In this document: one piece after another, positions 1 through 6,440 of the stretch
Position numbering within the stretch: position 1 is the first letter of the stretch
Layout: every line of letters starts with the position of its first letter
Source: Gammaproteobacteria bacterium
GTDB taxonomy: Bacteria > Pseudomonadota > Gammaproteobacteria > UBA9214
Direction: 5' to 3'
NCBI GenBank assembly: GCA_003454335.1
Contig: DMKK01000246.1
Coordinates: 1 to 9,275, forward strand
Length of the DNA: 9,275 nt
Program-made: the position numbers and the translations under genes
The notes under the pieces: model-generated
Told to the model about the DNA's origin: nothing
What the model saw: the letters and a program-made list of their open reading frames with translations, nothing else
The model's database searches: none

Positions 1-941
1 TTGTTGGTCCAGTCCATTTCGGAGACATGCACCAGGCCTTCAACACCTTCTTCAATCTCGACAAAACAGCCATAATCAGCAATATTTGTGATCTTGCCGA
101 ACAGGCGTGAACTGGCCGGATAGCGCCTTGCCAGATCTGCCCATGGATCCTGGCCGAGTTGCTTCATACCCAGAGAAACGCGATTACGTTCCCGGTCAAA
201 CTTGAGCACCTTGACATCAATCTCTGCACCCACCTCAACAATCTCGGACGGATGCTTGACGCGCTTCCACGCCATATCGGTAATGTGGAGCAAGCCGTCG
301 ATGCCACCGAGATCAACAAACACACCGTAGTCGGTGAGGTTCTTGACGATACCCTTGACGGTAATACCTTCCTGTAAACTTTCGAGCAGTGCCTCGCGTT
401 CAGCACTGAATTCTGTTTCTACCACGGCACGGCGTGAGACCACGACGTTATTGCGGCGCTGGTCAAGCTTGATGACCTTGAATTCGAGTTCCTTGCCTTC
501 CAGGAAAACCGGATCACGTACCGGCCGTACATCTACCAGAGACCCCGGCAGGAATGCGCGAATCTCTTCAATATCAACGGTAAAACCACCCTTGACCTTG
601 CCACTGATAATTCCCTTGACGATGTCCTCGTTTTCAAACGCCTTTTCAAGACGACGCCAGACCTCATCACGTTTTGCTTTTTCTCGGGATAGCTTGGTTT
701 CACCAAAACCATCTTCAATGGCTTCCAGGGAAACTTCTACTTCATCACCAACCTCAACTTCAATTTCACCGGCGGTGTTCTTGAATTCTTCGATCGGAAT
801 GACACCTTCGGACTTGAGTCCGGCATGTACAATCACACTATCTGATTGAATATCAACAACTGTCCCGGTTACTACAGCGCCTCGACGCAGTTCCTGGTTA
901 ACGAGGCTTTCTTCAAACATCTCAGCAAAACTTTGGGTCAT
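1..941 (-). CDS. rpsA: 30S ribosomal protein S1, N-terminal 313 codons (partial)
   Basis: S1 binds mRNA on the 30S subunit and helps load leaders that are structured or have weak Shine-Dalgarno sites. The frame is open from the ATG at 941 to the window edge. The protein starts MTQSFAEMFEESL, close to the E. coli start MTESFAQLFEESL. Conserved stretches include AGLKSEGVIPIEEFKN, VKGGFTVDIEEIRAFLPGSL, KLDQRRNNVVVSRRAV, NLTDYGVFVDLGGIDGLLHI and EEGVEGLVHVSEMDW. These cover S1 (OB-fold) repeats 1 to 3 and the beginning of repeat 4; the rest of repeat 4 and the later repeats lie beyond the window. An in-frame ATG at 950 is rejected: the AGGA at 952-955 is only 1 nt from it but 10 nt from the ATG at 941. 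That long spacing agrees with the weak ribosome sites known for rpsA, which S1 represses autogenously in E. coli. cmk lies upstream, as in most gammaproteobacteria. Confidence 0.97.
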   Translation of the reverse strand, partial: MTQSFAEMFEESLVNQELRRGAVVTGTVVDIQSDSVIVHAGLKSEGVIPIEEFKNTAGEIEVEVGDEVEVSLEAIEDGFGETKLSREKAKRDEVWRRLEKAFENEDIVKGIISGKVKGGFTVDIEEIRAFLPGSLVDVRPVRDPVFLEGKELEFKVIKLDQRRNNVVVSRRAVVETEFSAEREALLESLQEGITVKGIVKNLTDYGVFVDLGGIDGLLHITDMAWKRVKHPSEIVEVGAEIDVKVLKFDRERNRVSLGMKQLGQDPWADLARRYPASSRLFGKITNIADYGCFVEIEEGVEGLVHVSEMDWTN

Positions 942-957
942 GGGAAACATATCCTAC

Positions 958-976
958 GGACTTTCAAGTACAGTCC
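958..976 (-). promoter_or_regulatory. Small hairpin just upstream of the rpsA ribosome binding site
   Basis: In the transcript GGACT (972-976) can pair with AGTCC (958-962) around a 9-nt loop. It ends 2 nt before the AGGA-containing leader of rpsA. A structured leader is expected for an autogenously controlled S1 gene, but a 5-bp stem is weak and could be chance. Confidence 0.25.
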
Positions 977-1020
977 ATTTTTCAATAGCCACCGAATCTG
1001 GCGATGCGGCAGGTCAGGTT

Positions 1021-1049
1021 AAAAAAGGGTCAGGGCAACGGCCCGGACC
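1021..1049 (-). terminator. Intrinsic terminator between cmk and rpsA
   Basis: Read on the minus strand, GGTCCGGGC (1041-1049) pairs with GCCCTGACC (1028-1036) around a 4-nt loop. This gives eight base pairs, seven of them G-C, with one internal mismatch. One C follows, then six T (1021-1026), the classic stem plus U-tract of a rho-independent terminator. It lies about 50 nt after the cmk stop and about 80 nt before the rpsA ATG. It therefore either ends the amino-acid/cmk transcript or attenuates transcription into rpsA. On the plus strand there is no U-tract after the hairpin, so it is one-directional. Confidence 0.55.
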
Positions 1050-1062
1050 AGGCGAAAAAAAT

Positions 1063-1090
1063 ATTATACGTGTATCTGCTTAATTGTACA
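1063..1090 (-). promoter_or_regulatory. Candidate sigma-70 promoter in the cmk-rpsA gap
   Basis: A perfect TATAAT lies at 1063-1068 on the minus strand. TGTACA at 1085-1090 matches four of six positions of the -35 consensus, with a 16-bp spacer. The start point would be near 1056. The candidate sits just after the cmk stop and points at rpsA, which has its own promoters in E. coli. The oddity is that the terminator at 1021-1049 would lie within the first ~35 nt of this transcript. Confidence 0.4.
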
Positions 1091-1097
1091 GGGTTTT

Positions 1098-1796
1098 TCA
1101 CAACACATCGTGAACTGCCTGCAACACCTGCTGCAGGGTACGGGCCTCATCCTGGTCACTGTTATCCACTATCATGGCATCCCCTGCGGGCATTAAGGGT
1201 GACGCCTTGCGTGAAGCATCACGCTGATCCCGCGCCTCAACCTCCCTGACCAACTCCTTCAGGTCAACCAATATCCCTTTATTTTTCAATTGGTTATACC
1301 TTCTCATGGCACGCACTTCCGGGCGCGCCGTCAGGAACAGTTTAAGCGCGGCATCCGGAAACACCACGGTTCCCATGTCTCTGCCGTCGGCGATCAGCCC
1401 CGGTGGCTGACGATAGTGCCGCTGCCAGGCCAGCAGCGCCTTGCGTACCGCCGGCAAGGCCGCCGTTTTTGAGGCCGCCTCCGCACACTTTTCCGTACGC
1501 AACGCCTGCCCGACGTCGACACCGTCCAGCATGATGGCTGGATTATCCGGTGTTGGTAACTGATAGCTGTCACTCAAGCGGGCTGCCAGTTGCACCAGTG
1601 CGGCGGCGTCATCCAGTGGCAGCGCCTGCTGCAGGGCAGCGTAGGCCAGCAGTCGGTACAGTGCGCCACTGTCAAGATGATGCCAGCCAAGTTCACCGGC
1701 CAGATACTGGCTGATGGTGCCCTTGCCCGAACCACTGGGACCGTCGATGGTAATGACTGGCGCTGTAGTGCTGGAATGGTTACTGGATGATGGCAT
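1098..1796 (-). CDS. cmk: Cytidylate (CMP/dCMP) kinase
   Basis: Cmk moves the gamma-phosphate of ATP to CMP or dCMP, giving CDP or dCDP in pyrimidine recycling in the cytosol. The 232-residue protein has the usual length (about 227 in E. coli). The P-loop GPSGSGKGT is at residues 19-27 with Lys25, followed by LDSGALYR at 41-48, AARLSD near 71-76, DGRDMGTVVFP at 137-147, and the arginine-rich lid ARDQRDASR near 188-196. PLMPAGDAMIVDNS near the end is typical. The ATG at 1796 is the only start before the P-loop. Its ribosome site is poor: the nearest GGA is 12 nt away. A small frame with a strong Shine-Dalgarno inside the preceding repeat stops 6 nt upstream, so translation may be coupled. cmk before rpsA is a widely conserved order. 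Confidence 0.96.
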   Translation of the reverse strand: MPSSSNHSSTTAPVITIDGPSGSGKGTISQYLAGELGWHHLDSGALYRLLAYAALQQALPLDDAAALVQLAARLSDSYQLPTPDNPAIMLDGVDVGQALRTEKCAEAASKTAALPAVRKALLAWQRHYRQPPGLIADGRDMGTVVFPDAALKLFLTARPEVRAMRRYNQLKNKGILVDLKELVREVEARDQRDASRKASPLMPAGDAMIVDNSDQDEARTLQQVLQAVHDVL

Positions 1797-1802
1797 AGCT
1801 AT

Positions 1803-1874
1803 TTAGTTTCCATCCGTAAGAGAATAACTCTCGCCAAGATGCAAAGTTAAAAACCATCTATTGTCAAAAAGCAT
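1803..1874 (-). other. Small frame inside repeat copy A, leading up to cmk (23 codons)
   Basis: An ATG at 1872-1874 opens a 23-codon frame (it begins MLFDNRWFL) that stops with TAA at 1803-1805, 6 nt before the cmk ATG and in the same frame as cmk. AAGGAAGAG at 1883-1891 lies 8 nt before this ATG, a far better ribosome site than that of cmk. The frame starts in the loop of the inverted repeat and reads through its second arm. A parallel frame is found in copy B before pheA. It resembles no known peptide, and the product may not matter; it could serve only to deliver ribosomes to cmk. It may also be chance. Confidence 0.3.
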
Positions 1875-1920
1875 ATTAATATCTCTTCCTTGGCGTCTTT
1901 GCATCTTGGCGAGAGAAATA
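1822..1920. repeat. Intergenic inverted-repeat element, copy A (aroA-cmk gap)
   Basis: The sequence at 1828-1846 is the exact reverse complement of 1897-1915, a perfect 19-bp inverted repeat around a 50-nt AT-rich loop (1847-1896). The second plus-strand arm is preceded by CTTGGCGTCTTTGC (1890-1903). This motif recurs in copy B at 6380-6484, and AAGCATA in the loop is also shared. The element starts 1 nt after the aroA stop and fills most of the gap to cmk. It has no protein-coding capacity for mobility, and I see no clear target duplication. From memory, motifs of the GGCGTCTTTGCG kind recur as dispersed intergenic repeats in many bacterial genomes; this was not searched. It could stabilise the mRNA 3' end of aroA, as other operon hairpins do. 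Confidence 0.8.
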
Positions 1921-3240
1921 TTATTTACGGGTATTGATACCGAGCCCCGCCCTGCCCGCCTGCTCGACAAAGCCGGGAAAGGATGTATTTACGTTGGTAC
2001 AGTTATTGATTTCGATGTTACCGCTTGCCCGCAATGCCGCCATGGAAAACGCCATCGCAATGCGGTGGTCACCATGACTGTCGACACACCCGGCACCCAC
2101 CGGACCGCCCTCGATAATCATGCCATCCGCTGTTGCCTGCGCATTGACACCCAGCGACTGCAGGCCATCGGCCATGACCTGGATACGATCGCTCTCCTTA
2201 ACGCGCAATTCCTCGGCCCCCGTTAGCACGGTACGTCCCTGCGCACAGGCAGCGGCCACAAAAATCACCGGAAACTCGTCAATGGCCAGTGGCACCAGTT
2301 CGGGTGGTATTTCAATACCGTTTAATTGCGCGGACTTCACCCGCAAGTCTGCAACCGGTTCACCACCCACATCCTGTTCATTCATGACAGTAATATCAGC
2401 GCCCATGCGTCGCAGGATATCGATAATGCCGGTCCGTGTCGGGTTCATCCCGACATGTTCAAGCATAAGTTCGGACCCCGGCGCAATACTGGCACCCACC
2501 AGGAAAAATGCCGCCGATGAAATATCGGCAGGTATGTCGATAGCGATGCCACGCAACACACCGCCACCTTCAAGGCAGACGCGGTTACCCTTGCGCTGCA
2601 CCGCATAACCCATGCCGGTCAACATGCGTTCGGTGTGGTCACGGGTCGGTGCCGGCTCGGACACGCAAGTCCTGCCACTGGCATACAGACCGGCCAGCAG
2701 GAGGCTGGATTTCACCTGGGCACTGGCAACCGGCATCATATAATCAATACCGGACAGATTGGCACTGCCATAAATCTGCAAGGGCGCCGTTCCGGTTGCC
2801 GTTGCGTCAATACGCGCGCCCATTGTCGTCAGCGGTCCAACCACCCTTTTCATCGGACGACCCGAGAGCGAGGCATCACCGGTCAGGGTAATATCAAAGG
2901 CCTGCCCTGCCAGCAGACCGGACATCAGCCGCATGGAGGTACCGGAATTACCCAGGTACAACGCGTCAGCCGGTGCTTTCAATCCGTGCAGCCCGACACC
3001 CTGGATACGCACCCTGCCCGCGTCCGGCCCCTCGATCTGTACACCCATGGCACGAAAGGCCGACAGGGTTGCCAGACTGTCTTCCCCTTCCAGGAAACCG
3101 CTCACTCCGGTTTCACCCTCTGCCAGTGATCCCAGCATAATGGAACGGTGAGAAATCGATTTGTCACCCGGCACCCGCAAGCGGCCCGTGAGCGCACCGC
3201 CCGGATTCACAATAAAACGCAGCTCGTCATTCTTGGACAT
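1921..3240 (-). CDS. aroA: 5-enolpyruvylshikimate-3-phosphate synthase (EPSPS)
   Basis: This enzyme joins phosphoenolpyruvate to shikimate-3-phosphate, the sixth step of the shikimate pathway. From the ATG at 3240 the protein has 439 residues. Key signatures are GDKSISHRS (25-33, Lys27 and Arg32 for substrates), LGNSGTSMR (96-104), GDASLSGRPMKRV (121-133), SAQVKS (173-178), RDHTERM (200-206), MNPTRTG (265-271), the catalytic Asp321 in IDEFP, EELRVKESDR (343-352) and HGDHRIAM (389-396). The motif style matches the AroA half of the Pseudomonas TyrA-AroA fusion and the CP4-like class. The GNSGT loop keeps Gly where CP4 has Ala. An in-frame ATG at 3252 would add four residues. I prefer 3240 because GGAAA lies 5 nt upstream, whereas 3252 has no ribosome site. 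tyrA ends 23 nt upstream, implying co-transcription. Repeat copy A follows the stop at once. Confidence 0.96.
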   Translation of the reverse strand: MSKNDELRFIVNPGGALTGRLRVPGDKSISHRSIMLGSLAEGETGVSGFLEGEDSLATLSAFRAMGVQIEGPDAGRVRIQGVGLHGLKAPADALYLGNSGTSMRLMSGLLAGQAFDITLTGDASLSGRPMKRVVGPLTTMGARIDATATGTAPLQIYGSANLSGIDYMMPVASAQVKSSLLLAGLYASGRTCVSEPAPTRDHTERMLTGMGYAVQRKGNRVCLEGGGVLRGIAIDIPADISSAAFFLVGASIAPGSELMLEHVGMNPTRTGIIDILRRMGADITVMNEQDVGGEPVADLRVKSAQLNGIEIPPELVPLAIDEFPVIFVAAACAQGRTVLTGAEELRVKESDRIQVMADGLQSLGVNAQATADGMIIEGGPVGAGCVDSHGDHRIAMAFSMAALRASGNIEINNCTNVNTSFPGFVEQAGRAGLGINTRK

Positions 3241-3263
3241 CGGAATTTCCATACATAAAAAAA

Positions 3264-4124
3264 CTACTTATCAACATAACGGTCCCGCGCATCTCTGGCC
3301 GAGGTAAACAACTCCAGCAACTGCTGTCCGTCACGGTTCTGTATCGCCTCGGTCAGCTCCTGCAAATCAGCAACGAAATGCTCGATCATCAACTGGATGG
3401 CGTCGCCGTTGGCCAGACAGATATCACGCCACATTACCGGGTCACTGGATGCAATCCGGGTAAAATCCCGAAACCCGCCGGCAGCATACTCGAACACTTC
3501 GCCCTCATCACCCAGCCTGACCAGGCTTTCCACCAGCGTGTAGGCCAGCACATGTGGCAGGTGACTGGTCGCTGCCAGCACCGCATCATGATGTACCGGG
3601 TCCATTTCCACGACTTCTGCACCGGCGGCTTCCCACATATCCCGTACCCGGGCGGTCGCCTGGATATCGGTTTCCGGCAACGGCGTTAGGATAACGCGAC
3701 GGTCCTTGTACAGACCGGCAAAGGATGCCTCGACACCACTCTGCTCGGTGCCGGCAATCGGGTGTCCCGGGACAAACGCTGCCGGCAAACCATCAAATGC
3801 CTGTCTTGCCGCATCAATAACGCCACCCTTGGCACTGCCGGCATCTGTCAACACCGCATGCGGGGAAAGATGCCCCCTGATGGCGTTGAACACAGCGGCC
3901 ATGGCGCCCAGCGGTACCGACACCAGCACCATATCGGCCCCGGCAACGGCCCTGGCCAGGTCTGTTTCATAGCGGTCGATAACACCCAGGTCGACCGCCG
4001 TTTGCAGGTTTGCCGGGTTGCGGCCGGCACCCACTACTTCCCGGCAGGCACCGGCTGCACGCAACGCCCGCGCCAGCGAGCCACCGATGAGACCAACACC
4101 AATCACGCAGAGACGTTCAATCAT
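3264..4124 (-). CDS. tyrA: Prephenate/arogenate dehydrogenase (TyrA)
   Basis: TyrA oxidatively decarboxylates prephenate (or arogenate) on the way to tyrosine. The 286-residue protein is a free-standing dehydrogenase with no chorismate mutase, AroA or ACT domain attached. The dinucleotide fold begins at once with GVGLIGGSLA (9-18). Further motifs are LVSVPLGAM (67-75), DAGSAKGG (94-101), GHPIAGTEQSG (120-130), HHD (178-180), SHLPH (187-191, His191 matching the catalytic His region) and GGFRDFTRIA (216-225, Arg219). The second strand ends VVGAGR (30-35), with no acidic residue in the usual NAD-ribose position, so NADP use is possible; this is inference. The start ATG at 4124 overlaps the hisC TGA as ATGA, typical of translational coupling. 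In Pseudomonas the equivalent gene is fused to aroA; here a stop and 23 nt separate them. Confidence 0.95.
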   Translation of the reverse strand: MIERLCVIGVGLIGGSLARALRAAGACREVVGAGRNPANLQTAVDLGVIDRYETDLARAVAGADMVLVSVPLGAMAAVFNAIRGHLSPHAVLTDAGSAKGGVIDAARQAFDGLPAAFVPGHPIAGTEQSGVEASFAGLYKDRRVILTPLPETDIQATARVRDMWEAAGAEVVEMDPVHHDAVLAATSHLPHVLAYTLVESLVRLGDEGEVFEYAAGGFRDFTRIASSDPVMWRDICLANGDAIQLMIEHFVADLQELTEAIQNRDGQQLLELFTSARDARDRYVDK

Positions 4125-5245
4125 GCCAGCACCCGCTCCAGCGCGGCCAGCAGACGTGCATTCTCATCGGCACGTCCGACGGTCACGCGCAGGTACTCCG
4201 GCATCCCGTAATTTGCGACCGGACGTACGATAATGCCTTGTTGCAACAGGGCCTCATAGCATTCCAGACCCCGCTCGACATTTACCGCCACAAAGTTCCC
4301 TGCTGATTCTATGTATGCAAGGCCGAGCTTTCGAAAGCCCGACACCAGTTGTTCCATCCCTTCCCGGTTACGGGCGATGCTTCGCTGCAAATGTTCAACA
4401 TCATCGAGGGCGGCAACTGCCGCCGCCTGCGCCACCATATTCACATTGAAAGGCTGCCGCACCCGGTTAAGCAGACTGGCAACATCCGGGTGTGACAGCG
4501 CATAGCCGACCCGCAAACCGGCCAGTCCATACGCCTTGGAAAACGTCCGTGTCACAATCAGATTGGGATAGCACTCCAGCCAGGTGGATGTGTCCGGGTA
4601 TGACGGCTTGTCGACATACTCAAAATACGCTTCATCAACGACGACCATGACATGGGCGGGCAAATTCGAGATAAAAGTTTCCAGCGCCGCGCTTTCCAGC
4701 CAGGTCCCGGTCGGGTTGTTGGGGTTGGCAATAAAGACCAGCCGGGTATCCGGCCCGACCAGGTCATTCATGGCATCCAGGTCATGTCCGTATGCAGGTC
4801 CCCTGCTACCATCATGTGCCGGTGCAATACGTGCTTTCGCCCCCAGCGCCTGCACGGCAATCGGATAGACAGCAAAGGCATACTGGGAAAACACGGCCTC
4901 GTGTGCTGGCGTCAGGAACACCCGGGCAATAATATCCAGCACATCGTTGGAGCCGTTACCCAGGGTAACGCAGTCCCGGGCCAGCTGATGTTTCCCGGCC
5001 AGCTTCCCTGCCAGCAGCCAGGCGCTGCCTTCCGGATAACGGGAAAGGTCCTGCAAAACTTCCCTGGCAGCGGCCAGCGCCAGCGGGCCGGGGCCAAACG
5101 GGTTTTCGTTTGACGCCAGCTTGATAGCATTGCTGATACCGTATTCACGCTCCAGTTCGGCAACCGGTTTACCGGGCAAATAGGGCTGCAGGGCCTGTAC
5201 GCCGGGTGCAACAAGATCAAGAAAACGATTAGCTACAGATGACAT
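4121..5245 (-). CDS. hisC: Histidinol-phosphate / aromatic aminotransferase (HisC family)
   Basis: This is a fold-type I PLP aminotransferase that acts on imidazole acetol phosphate in histidine synthesis. Its place between pheA and tyrA suggests it also transaminates phenylpyruvate, hydroxyphenylpyruvate or prephenate, as proposed for the Pseudomonas equivalent. The 374 residues carry NENPFGP (46-52), GNGSND (96-101, phosphate binding), NPNNPTG (174-180), DEAY (204-207), TFSKAYGLAGLRVGY with the PLP Lys237, and Arg353 in the C-terminal substrate site. The start is set at the ATG at 5245, which has GAG about 7 nt upstream and matches the usual N-terminus (FLDLVAPGVQALQPYLPGKP). A TTG at 5257 would add four residues without a better site. 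The gap after pheA is 26 nt, and the stop overlaps the tyrA start. Any other histidine genes are outside the window. Confidence 0.94.
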   Translation of the reverse strand: MSSVANRFLDLVAPGVQALQPYLPGKPVAELEREYGISNAIKLASNENPFGPGPLALAAAREVLQDLSRYPEGSAWLLAGKLAGKHQLARDCVTLGNGSNDVLDIIARVFLTPAHEAVFSQYAFAVYPIAVQALGAKARIAPAHDGSRGPAYGHDLDAMNDLVGPDTRLVFIANPNNPTGTWLESAALETFISNLPAHVMVVVDEAYFEYVDKPSYPDTSTWLECYPNLIVTRTFSKAYGLAGLRVGYALSHPDVASLLNRVRQPFNVNMVAQAAAVAALDDVEHLQRSIARNREGMEQLVSGFRKLGLAYIESAGNFVAVNVERGLECYEALLQQGIIVRPVANYGMPEYLRVTVGRADENARLLAALERVLA

Positions 5246-5271
5246 GGTTTCTCGCAACGACCCGTGCGTAT

Positions 5272-6351
5272 CTAGATTACCGCTTTCGGGTATGAACCCA
5301 GCACCTTCACTGCAAACGCTCTCCCTTCAAGCGCAGCAAGTGCAGCCGCAAGCCCGGCATCATCACGGTGTCCGTTCACATCTATATAAAACACGTACTC
5401 CCACAGCGCCTGCCGTGAGGGGCGTGATTCAATACGCGTCATACTGATCTTGTGCTGTGCAATCGGCTGCAACAGTTCGGACAGGGCTCCCGGCTTGTTA
5501 TTTACCGAAACCAGCAGTGATGTCTTGTCATGGCCACTGGGCGGGACTGCCTGTGAGCCGATGACCAGAAAGCGGGTGGTATTGTCCGGTTGGTCTTCAA
5601 TATTTTGTGCGACAGCGACAAGTCCGTACAACTCTGCCGCCGTATCACTGGCAATCGCTGCAACCGTGTGATCTTCACTGGCCAGACGGGCAGCCTCGGC
5701 ATTACTGCCCACAGCAACATGTTCGGCACCCGGGAGATTCGCCTCAAGCCAGCCACGACACTGTGCCAGTGCCTGTTGATGCGCCAGTACGCGGGCAATT
5801 TTCACATCACCGCGCTTTACCAGCAGGTGGTGATGGATGCGCAACTCGACCTCACCGCAAATACTGAGCGCGGACTGCTGGAAAAGATCCAGCGTATGAC
5901 TGATGACGCCTTCAGTGGAATTCTCCACCGGTACCACACCATAGTCAGCGGCCCCGGCCGCAACCTCGCGAAAGACATCATCGAGGCTGTCCAGCGCCAG
6001 TGTTGTTACTGCGTGGCCAAATTGTTTCAGTGCAGCCGCCTGGGTAAACGTCCCTTCCGGCCCAAGGTAAGCAACACTCAGTGGTTTTTCCAGCGCCAGG
6101 CAGGCTGACATAATCTCCCGGAACAGGCGCACCATGGTCTCGTCCGGCATGGGCCCGGCATTACGCTCACTGATACGGCGTAAAATCTGCGCTTCCCTTT
6201 CCGGCCGGTAAAACTGTGGATCTTCACCCTGATCCAGCTTGACCGTGGCGACTTCCCTGGCGCATTCTGCGCGGGCATTTATCAGTGTCTGGATCTGTTC
6301 ATCCAGCGCATCGATTCTGCCACGCAAATCTTCAAGTTGCTCAGCACTCAT
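5272..6351 (-). CDS. pheA: Bifunctional chorismate mutase / prephenate dehydratase (P-protein)
   Basis: PheA converts chorismate to prephenate and then to phenylpyruvate, and is normally inhibited by phenylalanine. The 359 residues show three parts. An AroQ-type mutase covers about 1-88 (LRGRIDALDEQI, Arg27, Lys38, YRPEREAQIL). The dehydratase covers about 92-270, with YLGPEGTFTQAAA (95-107), VPVENSTEGVI (140-150) and the catalytic NTTRFLVI (257-264). A regulatory ACT domain covers about 278-359, with NKPGALSEL (285-293) and ESRPSR (308-313); these are the GAL and ESRP motifs that bind phenylalanine, so feedback control looks intact. The ATG at 6351 is the only sensible start, but the 29 nt before it contain no GGA, GAG or AGG. 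A small frame in the repeat upstream stops as ATGA on this ATG, which suggests coupled initiation. There is no classical Phe-leader attenuator with terminator. Confidence 0.97.
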   Translation of the reverse strand: MSAEQLEDLRGRIDALDEQIQTLINARAECAREVATVKLDQGEDPQFYRPEREAQILRRISERNAGPMPDETMVRLFREIMSACLALEKPLSVAYLGPEGTFTQAAALKQFGHAVTTLALDSLDDVFREVAAGAADYGVVPVENSTEGVISHTLDLFQQSALSICGEVELRIHHHLLVKRGDVKIARVLAHQQALAQCRGWLEANLPGAEHVAVGSNAEAARLASEDHTVAAIASDTAAELYGLVAVAQNIEDQPDNTTRFLVIGSQAVPPSGHDKTSLLVSVNNKPGALSELLQPIAQHKISMTRIESRPSRQALWEYVFYIDVNGHRDDAGLAAALAALEGRAFAVKVLGSYPKAVI

Positions 6352-6440
6352 TGGTTATATATCTGGTATCTGTTCAGAAAGAATTTCTCTCGCAAAGACG
6401 CCAGGATCGCAAAGTAATAACTGACTTTCATCAAAAGCAT
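6348..6440 (-). other. Small aromatic-rich frame overlapping the pheA start (30 codons)
   Basis: An ATG at 6438-6440, in the loop of repeat copy B, opens a 30-codon frame. Its TGA (6348-6350) overlaps the pheA ATG as ATGA. It begins MLLMKVSYYFAIL; seven of the 30 residues are Tyr or Phe (Y8, Y9, F10, F20, F21, Y25, Y28). The frame is also open upstream without a stop as far as the serA TAG and is in frame with serA, so amber read-through would add 53 residues to SerA. The ribosome site is weak (AAGAAAG about 9 nt upstream). It may couple pheA translation to upstream ribosomes, or it may be a chance product of the repeat. The second half, including ASLREKFF, is largely repeat-encoded. Confidence 0.3.

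Noticed and set aside
334..849. Long plus-strand open frame opposite rpsA (171 codons)
   Set aside because: Ser/Thr/Arg-rich composition typical of an antisense frame of a conserved gene; the minus strand encodes S1 without interruption.
1828..1915. Repeat copy A as a rho-independent terminator for aroA
   Set aside because: The stem is long but the loop is 50 nt and no clean U-tract follows; cmk downstream appears to be in the same operon.
1816..1925. Target-site duplication flanking repeat copy A
   Set aside because: The bases on the two sides share only short AT runs; nothing distinguishes a duplication from chance.
1861..2226. Plus-strand open frame beginning in repeat copy A, encoding a stretch like LPWRLCILAREI
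   Set aside because: It is the antisense shadow of aroA plus the repeat arm. A parallel stretch (LSWRLCVLARKI) appears in a plus-strand frame over copy B. The similarity comes from the DNA repeat, so these should not be annotated as a protein family.
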